Assembly: GCA_900104375.1 (NCBI GenBank)
Contig: LT629302.1
Location: 1,952,001-2,016,000, forward strand
From: Flavobacteriaceae bacterium MAR_2010_188
GTDB lineage: Bacteria; Bacteroidota; Bacteroidia; Flavobacteriales; Flavobacteriaceae
Direction: 5' to 3'
Length of the DNA stretch: 64,000 nucleotides
The position numbers and the translations under genes were made by a program. Below, one piece after another: positions 35,629-46,300 of this stretch (position 1 is its first letter; every line of letters starts with the position of its first letter). The notes beneath the pieces are model-generated. The model did no database searches, was not told the origin of the DNA, and saw nothing but the letters and a program-made list of their open reading frames with translations.

Positions 35629-36358
35629 CTAATCCATTACTACAAAATTAATAGGAACATTGTATCTCACTTTCACCGGTTTTCCCCTTTGTGTACCAGG
35701 TTGCATTATTGGTAAAAGGGACATTATTCTAACAGCTTCATCTTCTAGCAACTTATCAGGCCCTCTCTTTTGAAAGTTGGACACTTCTCCTTGCTTATTG
35801 ATTTCAAATTGCACAAACACCCGTCCGGATTTTCCTAACTCTAGTGCCAGTTGGGGATATTGAAAGTTTTTTATAATGTGCTGCTGGATCATGTCATTAA
35901 AACAGCGTTTAATCTCCGATTGTATTTTCAATTTTTCACATCCGGGAAATACGGGTACATTCTCAATCGCGGCAAAGGGAATTGAGATTTCTTCCTCTAC
36001 TTCTTCAACTGTCACATCTTCTACCCGCATCACAACTTCTTCTATAGCCATCTCCTGGCTGCTTTCACTGCTTTCTATAATGTTCTCTTCTATAGTTGAT
36101 TCATCTTCAATAATTTCGATAAATGCTGGCGCACTTGGTGGAGGAGGCGGTGGTAGCGTTTTAACCTGTTGTGTTATGGGGATGTCCGCATCTATTACTT
36201 TCTCAAACTCTAAAATTTGCAACGCAATATCCGTAGAATCATATGTTTTGGACTCCATTAGTATCAAGTTGACCGTAAGTGCAGATGCTAGACCTATGGC
36301 AAAGTAAAGGCTGCTAAATTTTCTTAAATCGGCCTGCGGATTTTTTTTTAGGTTCCAT
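35629..36358 (-). pseudogene. tonB: Energy transducer TonB, frameshifted after its first codons in an A9 run
   Basis: The readable main frame (35629-36267) has a Pro-rich stretch (TLPPPPPPSAP), an acidic linker and the TonB C-terminal domain (GRVFVQFEINKQGEVSNF, then VKVRYNVPINFV). The membrane anchor lies upstream in the same main frame (FSSLYFAIGLASALTVNLIL) but has no start codon of its own. The true ATG at 36356-36358 (MEPKK) is one base out of phase, because the following A-run has nine instead of eight A (36341-36349). It is either a real loss or a homopolymer error. If repaired it is about 243 aa, a normal Bacteroidota TonB. Confidence 0.82.
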
Positions 36359-36764
36359 GATTTTTGGCTTTTCTCTATTAAATTTATTAACCATTTCGCA
36401 AAAAAAATATGATAATTGTCATGTTTGCCCTTATGCTATAAAAGGTTCAAAATACAGAGCTTAGAAAATTTTAGGATTGCTGCGTTAAGATGTGGCCAAC
36501 GTTAAAGTTCAGCATGTAGTTATTGACCAATCCAAAGATGTATGGAACAAGAACCAGATGCAACTTAGCTTGCAACACTGATTCTAAAATCTTCCCATAT
36601 GGCTTATAAATTCTCTAAATCTGAGGATGTAGTTTAAGCTTATCCTGTTCCAAAAAAATTGGAGATTATAACTAAATACGAATAGAGCTAAGACTTCCTT
36701 TCTGGGCCAATCGCTAAGTTAAAGTCTTCAACTTCTCTTTTAACAATTCTCTCAAAACAAATCA

Positions 36765-36810
36765 GTTAAGATTAACTTAAAGTGAATGAGGAGCTTTCAA
36801 GCTAACATAT
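36765..36810. repeat. 46-bp direct repeat, right copy
   Basis: Same 46 bp as 26646-26691 with one difference. It lies 75 nt before the dienelactone hydrolase start, so it may contain that gene's native promoter region, with the left copy being the displaced duplicate. The 36359-36764 interval has no gene. Confidence 0.85.
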
Positions 36811-36884
36811 ATTTCTCTAAATTTAGCTAATACATAATCTCGGGATATTTTTTGAAGCAAATATTCAACATTTACAAAATCACT

Positions 36885-37769
36885 ATGAAAGAAATTAAGA
36901 AAGAAGACATTAAACAAGAAGTTTTTGAACTGTATGACGATTACGCACACAACCGTTTAGACAGAAGAGCATTTATCGACAAATTATCTTTATACGCAGT
37001 CGGTGGGCTCACAGTTACTTCTCTGTTAAGCTTTGTAAGCCCAGATTATATAAATAAAATTCAATTAAAACAAGACGACCCAAGGATAAGTTCAGAATTT
37101 ATAGAATACCAATCTCCCAAAGGAGGCGGCACTATAAAGGCCTTGTTGTCTAAACCTAAAGATGCCAAGGAAAAACTACCGGGCGTCATCGTGGTGCACG
37201 AAAATCGCGGTCTTAATCCACATATTGAAGATGTTGGGAGACGCGCAGGCTTGGCCGGATTTATTTCTTTAGCGCCAGATGCGCTAACGCCATTAGGTGG
37301 TTACCCAGGGACTGACGATGAAGGTCGTGAAATGCAGAGCAAACGCGACAAAAATGAAATGCTCGAGGATTTTATCGCCGCTTTCGATCATCTTAAAAAT
37401 CACCCAGACTGCAGCGGAAAAATCGGTGTGGTCGGATTCTGTTTTGGAGGTTGGATTGCCAATATGATGGCAGTAAAAGTGCCGGACCTTGGAGCTGCCG
37501 TTCCTTTTTATGGTAGTCAGCCTGAAGAAGACATAGAAAACATACAAGCTCCTCTAATGGAACACTTCGCTGGTTTAGATGAAAGAGTTTACGCCGGCTG
37601 GCCAGCTTTTGAAGCTAAATTGAAAGAGCATTCTAAGGAATACGTTGCCTGTTTTTATCCGGGTGTGAATCACGGATTCCATAACGATACAACTCCTAGA
37701 TACGATAAGGAAGCAGCAACTTTAGCTTGGGATAGAACCATCGCTTTTTTCAACGAGAAATTGCTTTAA
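36885..37769 (+). CDS. Dienelactone hydrolase family protein
   Basis: 294 aa from the ATG at 36885 (MKEIKKEDIKQEVF); the upstream TTG at 36852 is not needed. An N-terminal helical extension holds RRAFIDKLSLYAVGG, an imperfect twin-arginine-like leader, so it may be exported. It has an alpha/beta-hydrolase core with GVIVVHENRGLNPHIED, nucleophile motif GFCFGGW (Cys instead of Ser, as in dienelactone hydrolases), then Asp and the GVNHGFHND histidine. The catalytic triad Cys-Asp-His is therefore complete. Family members hydrolyse lactones and esters; a specific substrate cannot be named. Confidence 0.92.
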   Translation: MKEIKKEDIKQEVFELYDDYAHNRLDRRAFIDKLSLYAVGGLTVTSLLSFVSPDYINKIQLKQDDPRISSEFIEYQSPKGGGTIKALLSKPKDAKEKLPGVIVVHENRGLNPHIEDVGRRAGLAGFISLAPDALTPLGGYPGTDDEGREMQSKRDKNEMLEDFIAAFDHLKNHPDCSGKIGVVGFCFGGWIANMMAVKVPDLGAAVPFYGSQPEEDIENIQAPLMEHFAGLDERVYAGWPAFEAKLKEHSKEYVACFYPGVNHGFHNDTTPRYDKEAATLAWDRTIAFFNEKLL

Positions 37770-37818
37770 GAATTAGATTGTTAGTCTTAATATTTAGGAT
37801 GAAGATTATCCATGGGGT

Positions 37819-38802
37819 TTACCATTTCTTCAATCCCAATAATTTTTCCCCTAAATCTGAAAGTTCAGCTCTTTTATATTTGGTTTGTTCCCAGTTACGA
37901 GGATCTCCCGGGAAAGCATAACCTTCAGGAGCAATGCGATTCTTCCAGGAATTAACGCGCCATTCTTTTAATTCCTGGTTATCTTCTTGAGCAGGCATCA
38001 TAGAAATGTATTGGGCAATTCTCACTTTATCTTCTGAAAAATTAGGACGTATACCGTGGGGCTCTGAACTATTGAAAATCAGCAAATCTCCCGCTTCCAT
38101 TGGCACTTTTACAATTTTGTCTTTCAATTCAGAAACATCTGGCTTAAAATGATCTCTATCTTCGGGTTGGCTTAATTTCCATGAATCGTAATTTCTATAC
38201 AACCAAGGGATACATTGAAATCCTCCCATGTTTTCATCTATTTGGTCTGCCAATGCTAGTACCCCTTGTACGTTTTGTGGTTTAGTATCTGGGTCGTAAT
38301 CCCAATGGATAAAGCCCTTATATTCATGGCCAGGCCGCATGGGGAAATTTAAATTCGCCCGGTCTATCGTTACCCATAATTTTTCGGTTCCCCAAATATC
38401 AACGAAGGCATCGTATACCTTTTTTGTTTGACGGTTATTCCAAAGATGTTCGTTATTATATACTTCTACCATTCCTGTTCCTGCTAACTCTTTCATTTTC
38501 ATCTCGGCTCGCGCAGCAGTGTACCAACTTTCTCTATCCTCGGGATTTTTGTCTTCAAATTCCCAAAGAAAGGCAGCAGTCTGTTCTGCCTGCTTGCGCG
38601 GAACTGCATTTTTCAGAACCACATAACCTTGTTCTTTCCAAAAATTCCATTGCTCCATCGATAAGACTTTTAAAGTGTCCTCCGTCGCTTCGGTCCGTAA
38701 TTTAATGTTGCTGCTTTTTGCAGTGGATGGATTACCAGGAATATCATTATGCTGATTATTAGGCACCATGCTCTGGGCTTCTTTTAGGTTGTTGTTTTTC
38801 AT
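37819..38802 (-). CDS. Phytanoyl-CoA dioxygenase (PhyH) family protein
   Basis: 327 aa, no signal peptide. The 2-oxoglutarate/Fe(II) oxygenase core starts with EQWNFWKEQGYVVLKNAVPR. The metal triad is visible as HWDYD (His and Asp) and the distal SEPHGIRPN His, followed by an Arg for 2-oxoglutarate. Family members hydroxylate small molecules or lipids. It is transcribed divergently from an AraC regulator 142 nt away, so that regulator probably controls it in response to its substrate. Confidence 0.9.
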   Translation of the reverse strand: MKNNNLKEAQSMVPNNQHNDIPGNPSTAKSSNIKLRTEATEDTLKVLSMEQWNFWKEQGYVVLKNAVPRKQAEQTAAFLWEFEDKNPEDRESWYTAARAEMKMKELAGTGMVEVYNNEHLWNNRQTKKVYDAFVDIWGTEKLWVTIDRANLNFPMRPGHEYKGFIHWDYDPDTKPQNVQGVLALADQIDENMGGFQCIPWLYRNYDSWKLSQPEDRDHFKPDVSELKDKIVKVPMEAGDLLIFNSSEPHGIRPNFSEDKVRIAQYISMMPAQEDNQELKEWRVNSWKNRIAPEGYAFPGDPRNWEQTKYKRAELSDLGEKLLGLKKW

Positions 38803-38944
38803 GACTAAGGATGTTATGGTTACTCAATAAAACAAAGTTCATGAATTTACTTCTTTCAAATTTTAAGACAATTAGCATAATGTTGTACGATATTGACTAT
38901 TTTAGATGGTTTTTCATCACTATCGGTGAATTTTGTGAAAGATT

Positions 38945-39784
38945 ATGGACATTCAGCTTGAAACGATTAAGAGTCATGATAAGTCGTTTAGTATGATGTT
39001 TAATCCGCGTCTTAGCGATTTATTTTATTGGCATTTTCATCCTGAATATGAATTGGTCTATATTGAAGCAGCCTCGGGCACTCGTCATATCGGAGAACAT
39101 ATTTCTACTTATAAAGAGAACGATTTAGTGCTTATCGGTTCTAACATTCCTCATCTAAACTTTGATTATGGCGTTAAAACCGAATATCATAAGGTGGTGG
39201 TTCATTTAAAAAAAGAGTTTATTGAAAGCCATTTTCAGGGAGTACCAGAATTAAACAGAATCGCCCGCTTATTCGAAAAATCACAACACGGTTTAGCATT
39301 TAGTGGACAAATCAAAAAACAGATAGGAGAAAAGTTATTTCAATTTGAAGAATTTAACGATTTTGAACAATTTACCCAAATGATTGAGGTATTAGACATT
39401 CTTGCAAAGTCTCCTAATCTCGAATTGCTGCATGAGCAACCCTACAAAAACAAGGTCAGTGAAAGAGAGCAAGGTCGATTGAGAAACATCTATGCTTTTG
39501 TGGATAAAAATTATCATACAAAAATAAGCTTGGATGAAATTGCCGGAATAAGCAATATGACTAAGGAAGCCTTTTGCCGGTATTTTAAAAAGGTTAGCAA
39601 TTACACCTTTGTTGATTTCTTAAACCGCTATCGCATCAGTCAAGCAAAACGGATTTTAATGTCCGGTAAAAGTGTAAGCAATGCTTGTTATCAATCAGGA
39701 TTTGAAAGTCCCTCCTACTTTAACCGAACTTTCAAGAAAGTGACCAATGAAAATCCAAGCGATTTTAGAAAAAGATATTTATAA
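38945..39784 (+). CDS. AraC-family regulator with cupin-type sensor domain
   Basis: 279 aa. An N-terminal cupin-like ligand-binding domain (about 15-100: LFYWHFHPEYELVYIEAASG, HIGEHISTY, IGSNIPHLN) is followed by a C-terminal AraC double HTH from about 180 (ISLDEIAGISNMTKEAFCRY, then SVSNACYQSGFESPSYFNRT). The layout is that of sugar- or metabolite-responsive AraC regulators. Divergent arrangement with the PhyH oxygenase suggests they form a regulator-target pair. Confidence 0.9.
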   Translation: MDIQLETIKSHDKSFSMMFNPRLSDLFYWHFHPEYELVYIEAASGTRHIGEHISTYKENDLVLIGSNIPHLNFDYGVKTEYHKVVVHLKKEFIESHFQGVPELNRIARLFEKSQHGLAFSGQIKKQIGEKLFQFEEFNDFEQFTQMIEVLDILAKSPNLELLHEQPYKNKVSEREQGRLRNIYAFVDKNYHTKISLDEIAGISNMTKEAFCRYFKKVSNYTFVDFLNRYRISQAKRILMSGKSVSNACYQSGFESPSYFNRTFKKVTNENPSDFRKRYL

Positions 39785-40023
39785 AAATGAAAACTAAACG
39801 TAACCAATTTTTAAATCATTCGTTACTAAAATGACATTTCAAACTTGAAAATCTTCCAGTTTTAACACGAAATAAATAAGGAGCTTCTTGAGAATTAATC
39901 TTGAATGTTTAGATTTTCGAATAAAATATTTGCGCTTCAGTGTATTCTAAATTACTTTTAAGCTGAAACAATCTGATTTTCAGACTGATTAACAAGCAAC
40001 GAGTCATCAATTAATCAAAAAAC

Positions 40024-41418
40024 ATGAAAAAATTCTCAACCGTTTCAGCAATAATCTTTTTTGCTTTTATCAGCAATTTTATTTCTGCTCAGAACACCAT
40101 TAGCGAAGATTACAAACGCAGTACCATCGAAAAATTATCCCAGCTAATCGACGACCAATATGTGTTCCCAGAGGTTGCAAAAAACACGACCGCTCATTTA
40201 CAGAAGCAGTTTAGAGATGGGGAATTTGATAAGTATTCAACCGATGAAGAATTTGCCGCAGCATTGACAGAATCCGTACAGTCAATCAATCACGATAAGC
40301 ATATGCGCATTCGAACTAATCCGCCCTATATTGCTCCTATCCATACTTTAGAGAAAAAGATGGAAGAGCGGATGGATCAAATAAATTGGTTTAGACAAGC
40401 CAACTCTGGTATTAAAAAAGTTGAGATTCTAGACGGAAATGTTGGCTATCTAGATTTACGGGAATTCGCAGGTTTTGACACCGATAACGCCTATGTCGAT
40501 GCCTATATGAAGTTGCTTTCACGTAGCGATGCCATTATTATTGATTTGACCCAAAACGGAGGTGGTAGTCCATTTATGGTTCAATATTTATGTAGTTATT
40601 TCTTTGATCAAAAACTTCATCTCAATAGTCTTTATTATAGAGCAAGCGATGAAACTGAAGAGTTTTGGACGCTCGATGAAGTTGGCGGAACCAAGATGCC
40701 AGATATTCCACTTTTTATTATGACCAGTGAGCAAACTTTTTCTGGTGCCGAAGAATTCTCCTATAATATGCAGACCCTAAAGCGAGCAACCTTGGTTGGG
40801 CAAACTACTGGCGGCGGTGCCAATCCGGGTGGTACGATACCGATATCTGATAATCTCACGGTTTTTATCCCAAGCGGAAAAGCAATAAATCCCATCACCA
40901 AAACCAATTGGGAAGGTACTGGGGTGGTGCCAGAAGTTAAAACCTCAAAAGAGGAAACATTCGAGAAAGCCTACGATTTAGCAAAGAAAGCTGCCGAAGA
41001 TAATCGAGCAGCTGTACTAAATAATTATAATACTCTCTATACCGATTTCGATAATAAGATGAATCAATTTAAACCTGGTGATGCTGGCGAAGCGATCTTT
41101 GAAACCATCGAAAACCTCAAGAACCAAAAATTGATTGGCGAATGGGACTTAAACATTTTGGGATACGAAAACATTCAACAGCACAATCGGCCCGAATTGG
41201 CAGAACTACTCTTTAAATTCAACACAGAACTTTTCCCCAAATCGGCGAATGCTTTTGATAGTTACGCGGAAAGTCTGATGATGAAAGGTGATTATTTGGC
41301 TTCCCTAGAAAATTATAAGAAAGCGGTACATCTTGCTGAAGAAAGTAAGGATTTTAATCTAGAGGCTTTTAAAAATAATCTAAAAGCGCTTGAGACTAAA
41401 ATGAAGGAGAAGGATTAG
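40024..41418 (+). CDS. Exported S41 family peptidase
   Basis: 464 aa with signal peptide (to about residue 22, ISAQ). A helical N-terminal part (about 30-110) precedes the tail-specific-protease core (NVGYLDLREFAGF, AIIIDLTQNGGGSPFMVQYL) with the catalytic Ser in TFSGAEEF near 239. No PDZ domain is visible, as in the interphotoreceptor-retinoid-binding-like S41 group. The final 130 residues hold one or two TPR-like helices (SANAFDSYAESLMMKGDYL). It starts 239 nt after the AraC gene, with its own promoter space. Confidence 0.9.
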   Translation: MKKFSTVSAIIFFAFISNFISAQNTISEDYKRSTIEKLSQLIDDQYVFPEVAKNTTAHLQKQFRDGEFDKYSTDEEFAAALTESVQSINHDKHMRIRTNPPYIAPIHTLEKKMEERMDQINWFRQANSGIKKVEILDGNVGYLDLREFAGFDTDNAYVDAYMKLLSRSDAIIIDLTQNGGGSPFMVQYLCSYFFDQKLHLNSLYYRASDETEEFWTLDEVGGTKMPDIPLFIMTSEQTFSGAEEFSYNMQTLKRATLVGQTTGGGANPGGTIPISDNLTVFIPSGKAINPITKTNWEGTGVVPEVKTSKEETFEKAYDLAKKAAEDNRAAVLNNYNTLYTDFDNKMNQFKPGDAGEAIFETIENLKNQKLIGEWDLNILGYENIQQHNRPELAELLFKFNTELFPKSANAFDSYAESLMMKGDYLASLENYKKAVHLAEESKDFNLEAFKNNLKALETKMKEKD

Positions 41419-41466
41419 ATCGGAGTGACAAACCAAAAGATTATCTTCCACCAAATCTCAAAGTAA

Positions 41467-42288
41467 ATGACCGTTCATAATTTATCTGCTACCACCTTCG
41501 ACGAAATAGTTGACTGCTTTTTAGAATCATTCGAGAACTATTTTGTCCAAATGCCCACTGACCAAGAGTATTACAAACAGCGTTGGAATGCGGCGAAAGT
41601 AGATTTTGAATTGTCTTATGGAATGTTCGAGAACGGTGAATTAATTGGGTTTATCATTCACGCTATCGATAAGAGAAACGGAATTCTAACCGCATTTAAT
41701 ACGGGGACGGGAGTGTTACCAAATTACCGAGGAAAAAAGATTGTAAATACCATTTACGATTACGCGATAAAGGATTTAGCTGAAAACGGAATCGAGAAAT
41801 GCACTCTAGAAGTTATTACGCAAAATAAATTCGCCATTAAATCCTATGAAAAGACTGGTTTCAAAATAACCAAAACGTTAAAATGTTTTAATGGTACGAT
41901 TGAAGTTGAAAATAATGATGAAGTTAAACTTACCAAAGTTGAATTGGATCAAGTAAACTGGGAGGATTTACCGAATCAAGAATTCTATTCTTGGGACAAT
42001 CAGAAAGAGTCTTTAATAAATTCTCAGCTGAATTTTTACAAAGTCCTATATAAAGAAAAAGCCGAATCCTACTTTATCATTAATTCAGAAAATGGCTATC
42101 TCGCGCAACTCGATTTATTAGAAAACTCTGATAATGCTTGGGAACGACTTTTTTCTAGGATAAAACAAATCTCCGCTACCGTTAAATTTAATAATGTTGA
42201 TGAGCAACTGACTGAGAAAATCCGTCAGCTTAAAAAGGTTGGTTTAATTAATACCATCGATCAGTACGAAATGGAACTCGATATATAA
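41467..42288 (+). CDS. GNAT family N-acetyltransferase with C-terminal extension
   Basis: 273 aa. The GNAT fold occupies about 1-150 with the acetyl-CoA loop GVLPNYRGKKIVNTIYDYA and the FAIKSYEKTGFKITKTL strand. Residues 150-273 form a second alpha/beta region that may be a degenerate second GNAT lobe. The substrate is unknown. It starts 48 nt after the peptidase and heads a run of three small genes with the PH-domain protein and another GNAT. Confidence 0.87.
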   Translation: MTVHNLSATTFDEIVDCFLESFENYFVQMPTDQEYYKQRWNAAKVDFELSYGMFENGELIGFIIHAIDKRNGILTAFNTGTGVLPNYRGKKIVNTIYDYAIKDLAENGIEKCTLEVITQNKFAIKSYEKTGFKITKTLKCFNGTIEVENNDEVKLTKVELDQVNWEDLPNQEFYSWDNQKESLINSQLNFYKVLYKEKAESYFIINSENGYLAQLDLLENSDNAWERLFSRIKQISATVKFNNVDEQLTEKIRQLKKVGLINTIDQYEMELDI

Positions 42289-42314
42289 TTTGCCAAAAAA
42301 AATGGTTTTTAAAA

Positions 42315-42749
42315 ATGACTAAAAGATATCCTTCCAAAGTTTCATTCGGAATATTAGCTTTTATATTCTTGGTGAGCTATGGTCCTATTTGCTTTGATTT
42401 AATCAATAACGATCTGCCCGAAAATTTAAACACATTACTTTTAATTCTGACCGTAGTTTTCGCATTTGTGCTGTATCTATTCTTCAATACCCACTATACG
42501 ATAAAAGAAAAAAAGCTTTTTATAAAATGTGGATTCTTCAATTATAAACCAATCGACATTCTGGAAATAACGGAAATTTCAAAAACGAATAATCTTATCT
42601 CTTCCCCTGCCCCTTCGTTAGACCGAATCGAAATAAAGTACGGAAAGTCCAAGAATATTGTCATTTCTCCCAAGGACAAACAACATTTCGCAAAAGATTT
42701 GTGTAAAATAAATCCGGCAATCAAGAATGATCTAAATGGAATTCATTAA
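42315..42749 (+). CDS. PH-domain (bacterial type) membrane protein
   Basis: 144 aa with two hydrophobic helices (about 10-30 and 40-62) followed by a small bacterial PH-like domain (HYTIKEKKLFIKCGFFNYKP, then SLDRIEIKYGKSKNIVISPK). No catalytic role is known for the family. It overlaps the next gene by 14 nt, indicating coupled translation, and is 26 nt after the GNAT gene. Confidence 0.8.
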   Translation: MTKRYPSKVSFGILAFIFLVSYGPICFDLINNDLPENLNTLLLILTVVFAFVLYLFFNTHYTIKEKKLFIKCGFFNYKPIDILEITEISKTNNLISSPAPSLDRIEIKYGKSKNIVISPKDKQHFAKDLCKINPAIKNDLNGIH

Positions 42750-43200
42750 AACTTTAAAATTAACGGATTCTCAAAAAAGAGAGATTTTTGATTTGTGGAA
42801 CAATGAATATCCTGTAAACCTCACCTTTAGTAAGTTCTCCGAGTTTCAGAAATATCTAAAGAGTCTAGACAACAAATCCTATATACTAATAGCAGATAAA
42901 AATCAAAATATTAAGGGTTGGTACGTGGATTTTATAAGAGAGAAGGAAAAATGGTTTATTTTAATTCTGGATTCAGATTATCAGTCGAAAGGTCTTGGGA
43001 GCAAACTCTTGAATTTAGCAAAAGAGAAAGAAACGGAATTGAATGGTTGGGTAATCGACCATAATAATGACCTAAAGACGAATGGTGAAAGTTACAAATC
43101 ACCTTTAGGATTCTATCAAAAAAACGGATTCAAAGTTAATCTTGACGTTCGCCTAGAACTAGAAAAAATCTCGGCGCTAAAAATAAGTTGGAAGGTTTAA
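42736..43200 (+). CDS. GNAT family N-acetyltransferase (second)
   Basis: 154 aa, a compact GNAT domain: EKWFILILDSDYQSKGLGSK contains the beta-4 strand and the Q-x-x-G-x-G acetyl-CoA loop, and GFYQKNGFKVN is the usual last motif. It overlaps the PH-domain gene by 14 nt. Together with 41467 and 42315 it forms a three-gene operon whose combined role is not evident. Confidence 0.85.
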   Translation: MEFIKTLKLTDSQKREIFDLWNNEYPVNLTFSKFSEFQKYLKSLDNKSYILIADKNQNIKGWYVDFIREKEKWFILILDSDYQSKGLGSKLLNLAKEKETELNGWVIDHNNDLKTNGESYKSPLGFYQKNGFKVNLDVRLELEKISALKISWKV

Positions 43201-43321
43201 TTTTCGATTTTTCCCACTCTCAAACCTGCATTTGCTTGTCTTTTATCAGATTCAAAAGTATTCCGATAAAACCAAAGCGCTACCGATCAACTTTTCTTCT
43301 TATTTTCGGTTAAAATAAAAA

Positions 43322-46300
43322 TTGAAGACCCCTACTTCCAAAAAGAAAAAATCTAAATACCCTAGATGGTTACGCCGTCTCGGGCCTGTTTTGGGTCTTA
43401 TCGTGATTGTCCCTGTTGGACTTTTTATTTTGGGTTGGCAAAACCGGGATTTATTGATTGACGGCTTGCAACAATGGTACAAATCTAATCACAACGGAGT
43501 GCTGGAAATTGGCCGGGTCGAAGCTAATTTCTTGACTGGATTCCCAGATGTAAATTTTACCATTAACGACATTCATCAAAGTGAAAAGGATTCTATTTCC
43601 TTTAAAAAAGATTCCATTTTTATCGATAAAGCCAACGTTAGCATCAGTGCTGCCGATTTGCTGCGCGGCGATATTCGGTTTAAAAAAATTACGATAAATA
43701 GAGCCGAGATTTTTTCTGAAGTCGCATCAAATAAATCTTACGACTATCATGTTCAGCTTAAATTAAATAAGCCGAAGTCCGATAAGCCCCCTTTTGTTTT
43801 TCCGACTTGGCTAAATCCTAATCGAACCAAATTTAGAATTAAGGATTTACAATATATTGCCAAGGACAGCATTCTCTATAAAGACTTCAACTTTACTTTT
43901 CATGCGATAAATGGAGAGATAAAGCGTAAAAAGTCGTTGGTAAACGGCTCGGTATCATTTGATGCAAGTGTAAACAAATTAGGATTTAATACAAGAAAAG
44001 GAAGTTACCTTAAAGAAACAGAAGTAAATGGAAAAACAACATTTACGCTAGACATTGATAAAAACATTCTGGATATTCCAGAATTCCTTTTGAACATCGA
44101 TGAGGAAGAATTTCTTGTAAACGCCAGTTTTGATCTTTTGGCTCCCGCCTACCATTTTGGACTTGTAAATGAAAGTTTAGACTTTGAAGCTTTGCGCAAA
44201 TTTCTTTCGGACAGTCTTGCCAAAAAAATTGATCCGTTCGCTGTTTTACATCCTTTTAATGCAAGTGTGAGCATCGATGGCAAATTTCAATTTAGAAGCA
44301 TGCCTGTGCTCAATGCCGAATTTTACAGTTTGGACAATGAAGTCATCTATGAAAATAGTTATACCCTTCGCCATGCCGATTTTAACGGCTACGTCACCAA
44401 TAATCTTTATGAATCTGATAGTTTAAAAGAAGCAAAAAGTTCTAGTAAGGATATCAAGATTTTCTTTACTGAGGTTACGGGCGAGCTAGATGGCATGCAG
44501 GTTAATGCGAAAGACACTTACTATCAATCGACTCCAGAAAACCTTAACTTTATTGCGGCCGACCTGAATATAAACGGGGTTAATGAATCGCTAGCGCGGG
44601 TTCTTAAAAACGATAATTTCGATTTTAGAGGTGGAAGCTTCAAGCTTAACGCCAAGGTTCGCGGAGATATTGACCATCCATATCGCTTGTTCAATTACGC
44701 CGAAGGAAATTTTCAACTTAAAAATACCAGGGTTGTACTTAAGAAAAATGGACTGCAATTACCGGTTGAAACAATTAGTCTTCGGTTAGATAATGAAACT
44801 TCAATTTTAGAAGAACTGAGCATTAATCTTCCACAGGGCGAAAATCTGGTTTTCAAAGGGGTGCTGGAAAATGCTTCCTCCCTGATTTCTAACGATCCTT
44901 TAGAACCTACCACAAGCTTTGTTCAGCTAGATGCTAGCTCTTTAAATATGGACGAACTAATCAGTACCGCCAAGGAAATGATTCCGAAATCGGACAAAAA
45001 AATGGACGACCGCAAAACCTTGAATGAGACTATCCATGCCGTATTTAGCAAGTTTAGACCAAGGTTTATCGTAAATCTCGGCGCTTTAGAATACAATAAT
45101 ATTGAAATTGAAAACCTAGAAGCAGACGTTGCCTTATCTGGACCAGAGACCATTGCCATAAATAATCTGTCATTTGCCTATCAGGATTCTGAAACCGACC
45201 TAAAAGGTACTTTTGTAGTGCCGCAAACTGACCTTTCTACCAATCAGCCAATGTTCATGAATGTTAAGGCGAATTCTAACGGTCCTCTTGCAATTTTTAG
45301 GGATTTATTTAATATCAAATTGGTAAATATTGAAGATGGCGATTATGACTTTTCTGGAAATTTCACCGGAAATATTCAAAAATTCGAACAACTTTTAGAT
45401 AATGCTCAAGGAGATTTAAAGCTGAAGAATGCCAAATTCTATTACCCCAATGCCGGACTAGACCTAGCGTTTGATTCGCTGTCAGTAAGAGTTGCGAATT
45501 CTGATATTATTTTGGAGCAAGTAGAAATGGAGGTTGGGGAACTTTATCCATTTATCCTTAACGGGAACATTAAAGAATTTCCGAACATCTTGCTAGATAA
45601 TCAGGGCGAAAAGGGCAGCGTATTTCTGAACATTAACGCGCCTTATATAGACGCTGACGAATGGATGAAAGTTCTGAATTCCCTTGGCAAGGACGAGCCA
45701 GATGAGCCAGTCGTGACCGAAAAAAAACGAGAATTATCCAAAGCATTTAAGGATATCAATCGGCTTCAACCAGAAATAAAGCTTAGTATCGATTCGCTTA
45801 AATACAATGACATGATCACCAAGGAAGTCGACGCTTTGGCCTATTTTGAAAATGATTCGGTTTTAAAATTGGATCATCTCAACATAAAATATAAAAATTC
45901 CGAAGCCAAATTGGGTGGTACCATCCATTCCCTGACCCGTGATACGACTAATGCAGAAAGCAACCCTTTCGATTTTAGATTCTCTGCTAACGTTACTGGT
46001 AAAACCGAGGATTTAAATGATTACCTCAAGACCATCAACTTTATTTTTGAATCTGGCAGGTTCGAGTTTAATGGCACTTACGCTGGGGAAGCTTCAGATT
46101 TGGCAATCTTTAATTCGGACGCCAAAGGAAGTTTAAAGCTTGCCAATTCTAAAGTGAATTTTATGGTGGCAAATATCCAAATCCCGATTGACAGCCTGCG
46201 CTTAGAAATCAATAATGACTTTGCCAGCCTAGAAACCTTAAAAGTAAATCTTCCTGGTAAAAGTTCGGTAAGCCTTAGCGGAAGCATCGATAATTTTTCA

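Noticed and set aside
38811-38996. 61-aa frame in the PhyH-AraC intergenic region
   Set aside because: It overlaps the AraC start and promoter region and has no family or typical start context.
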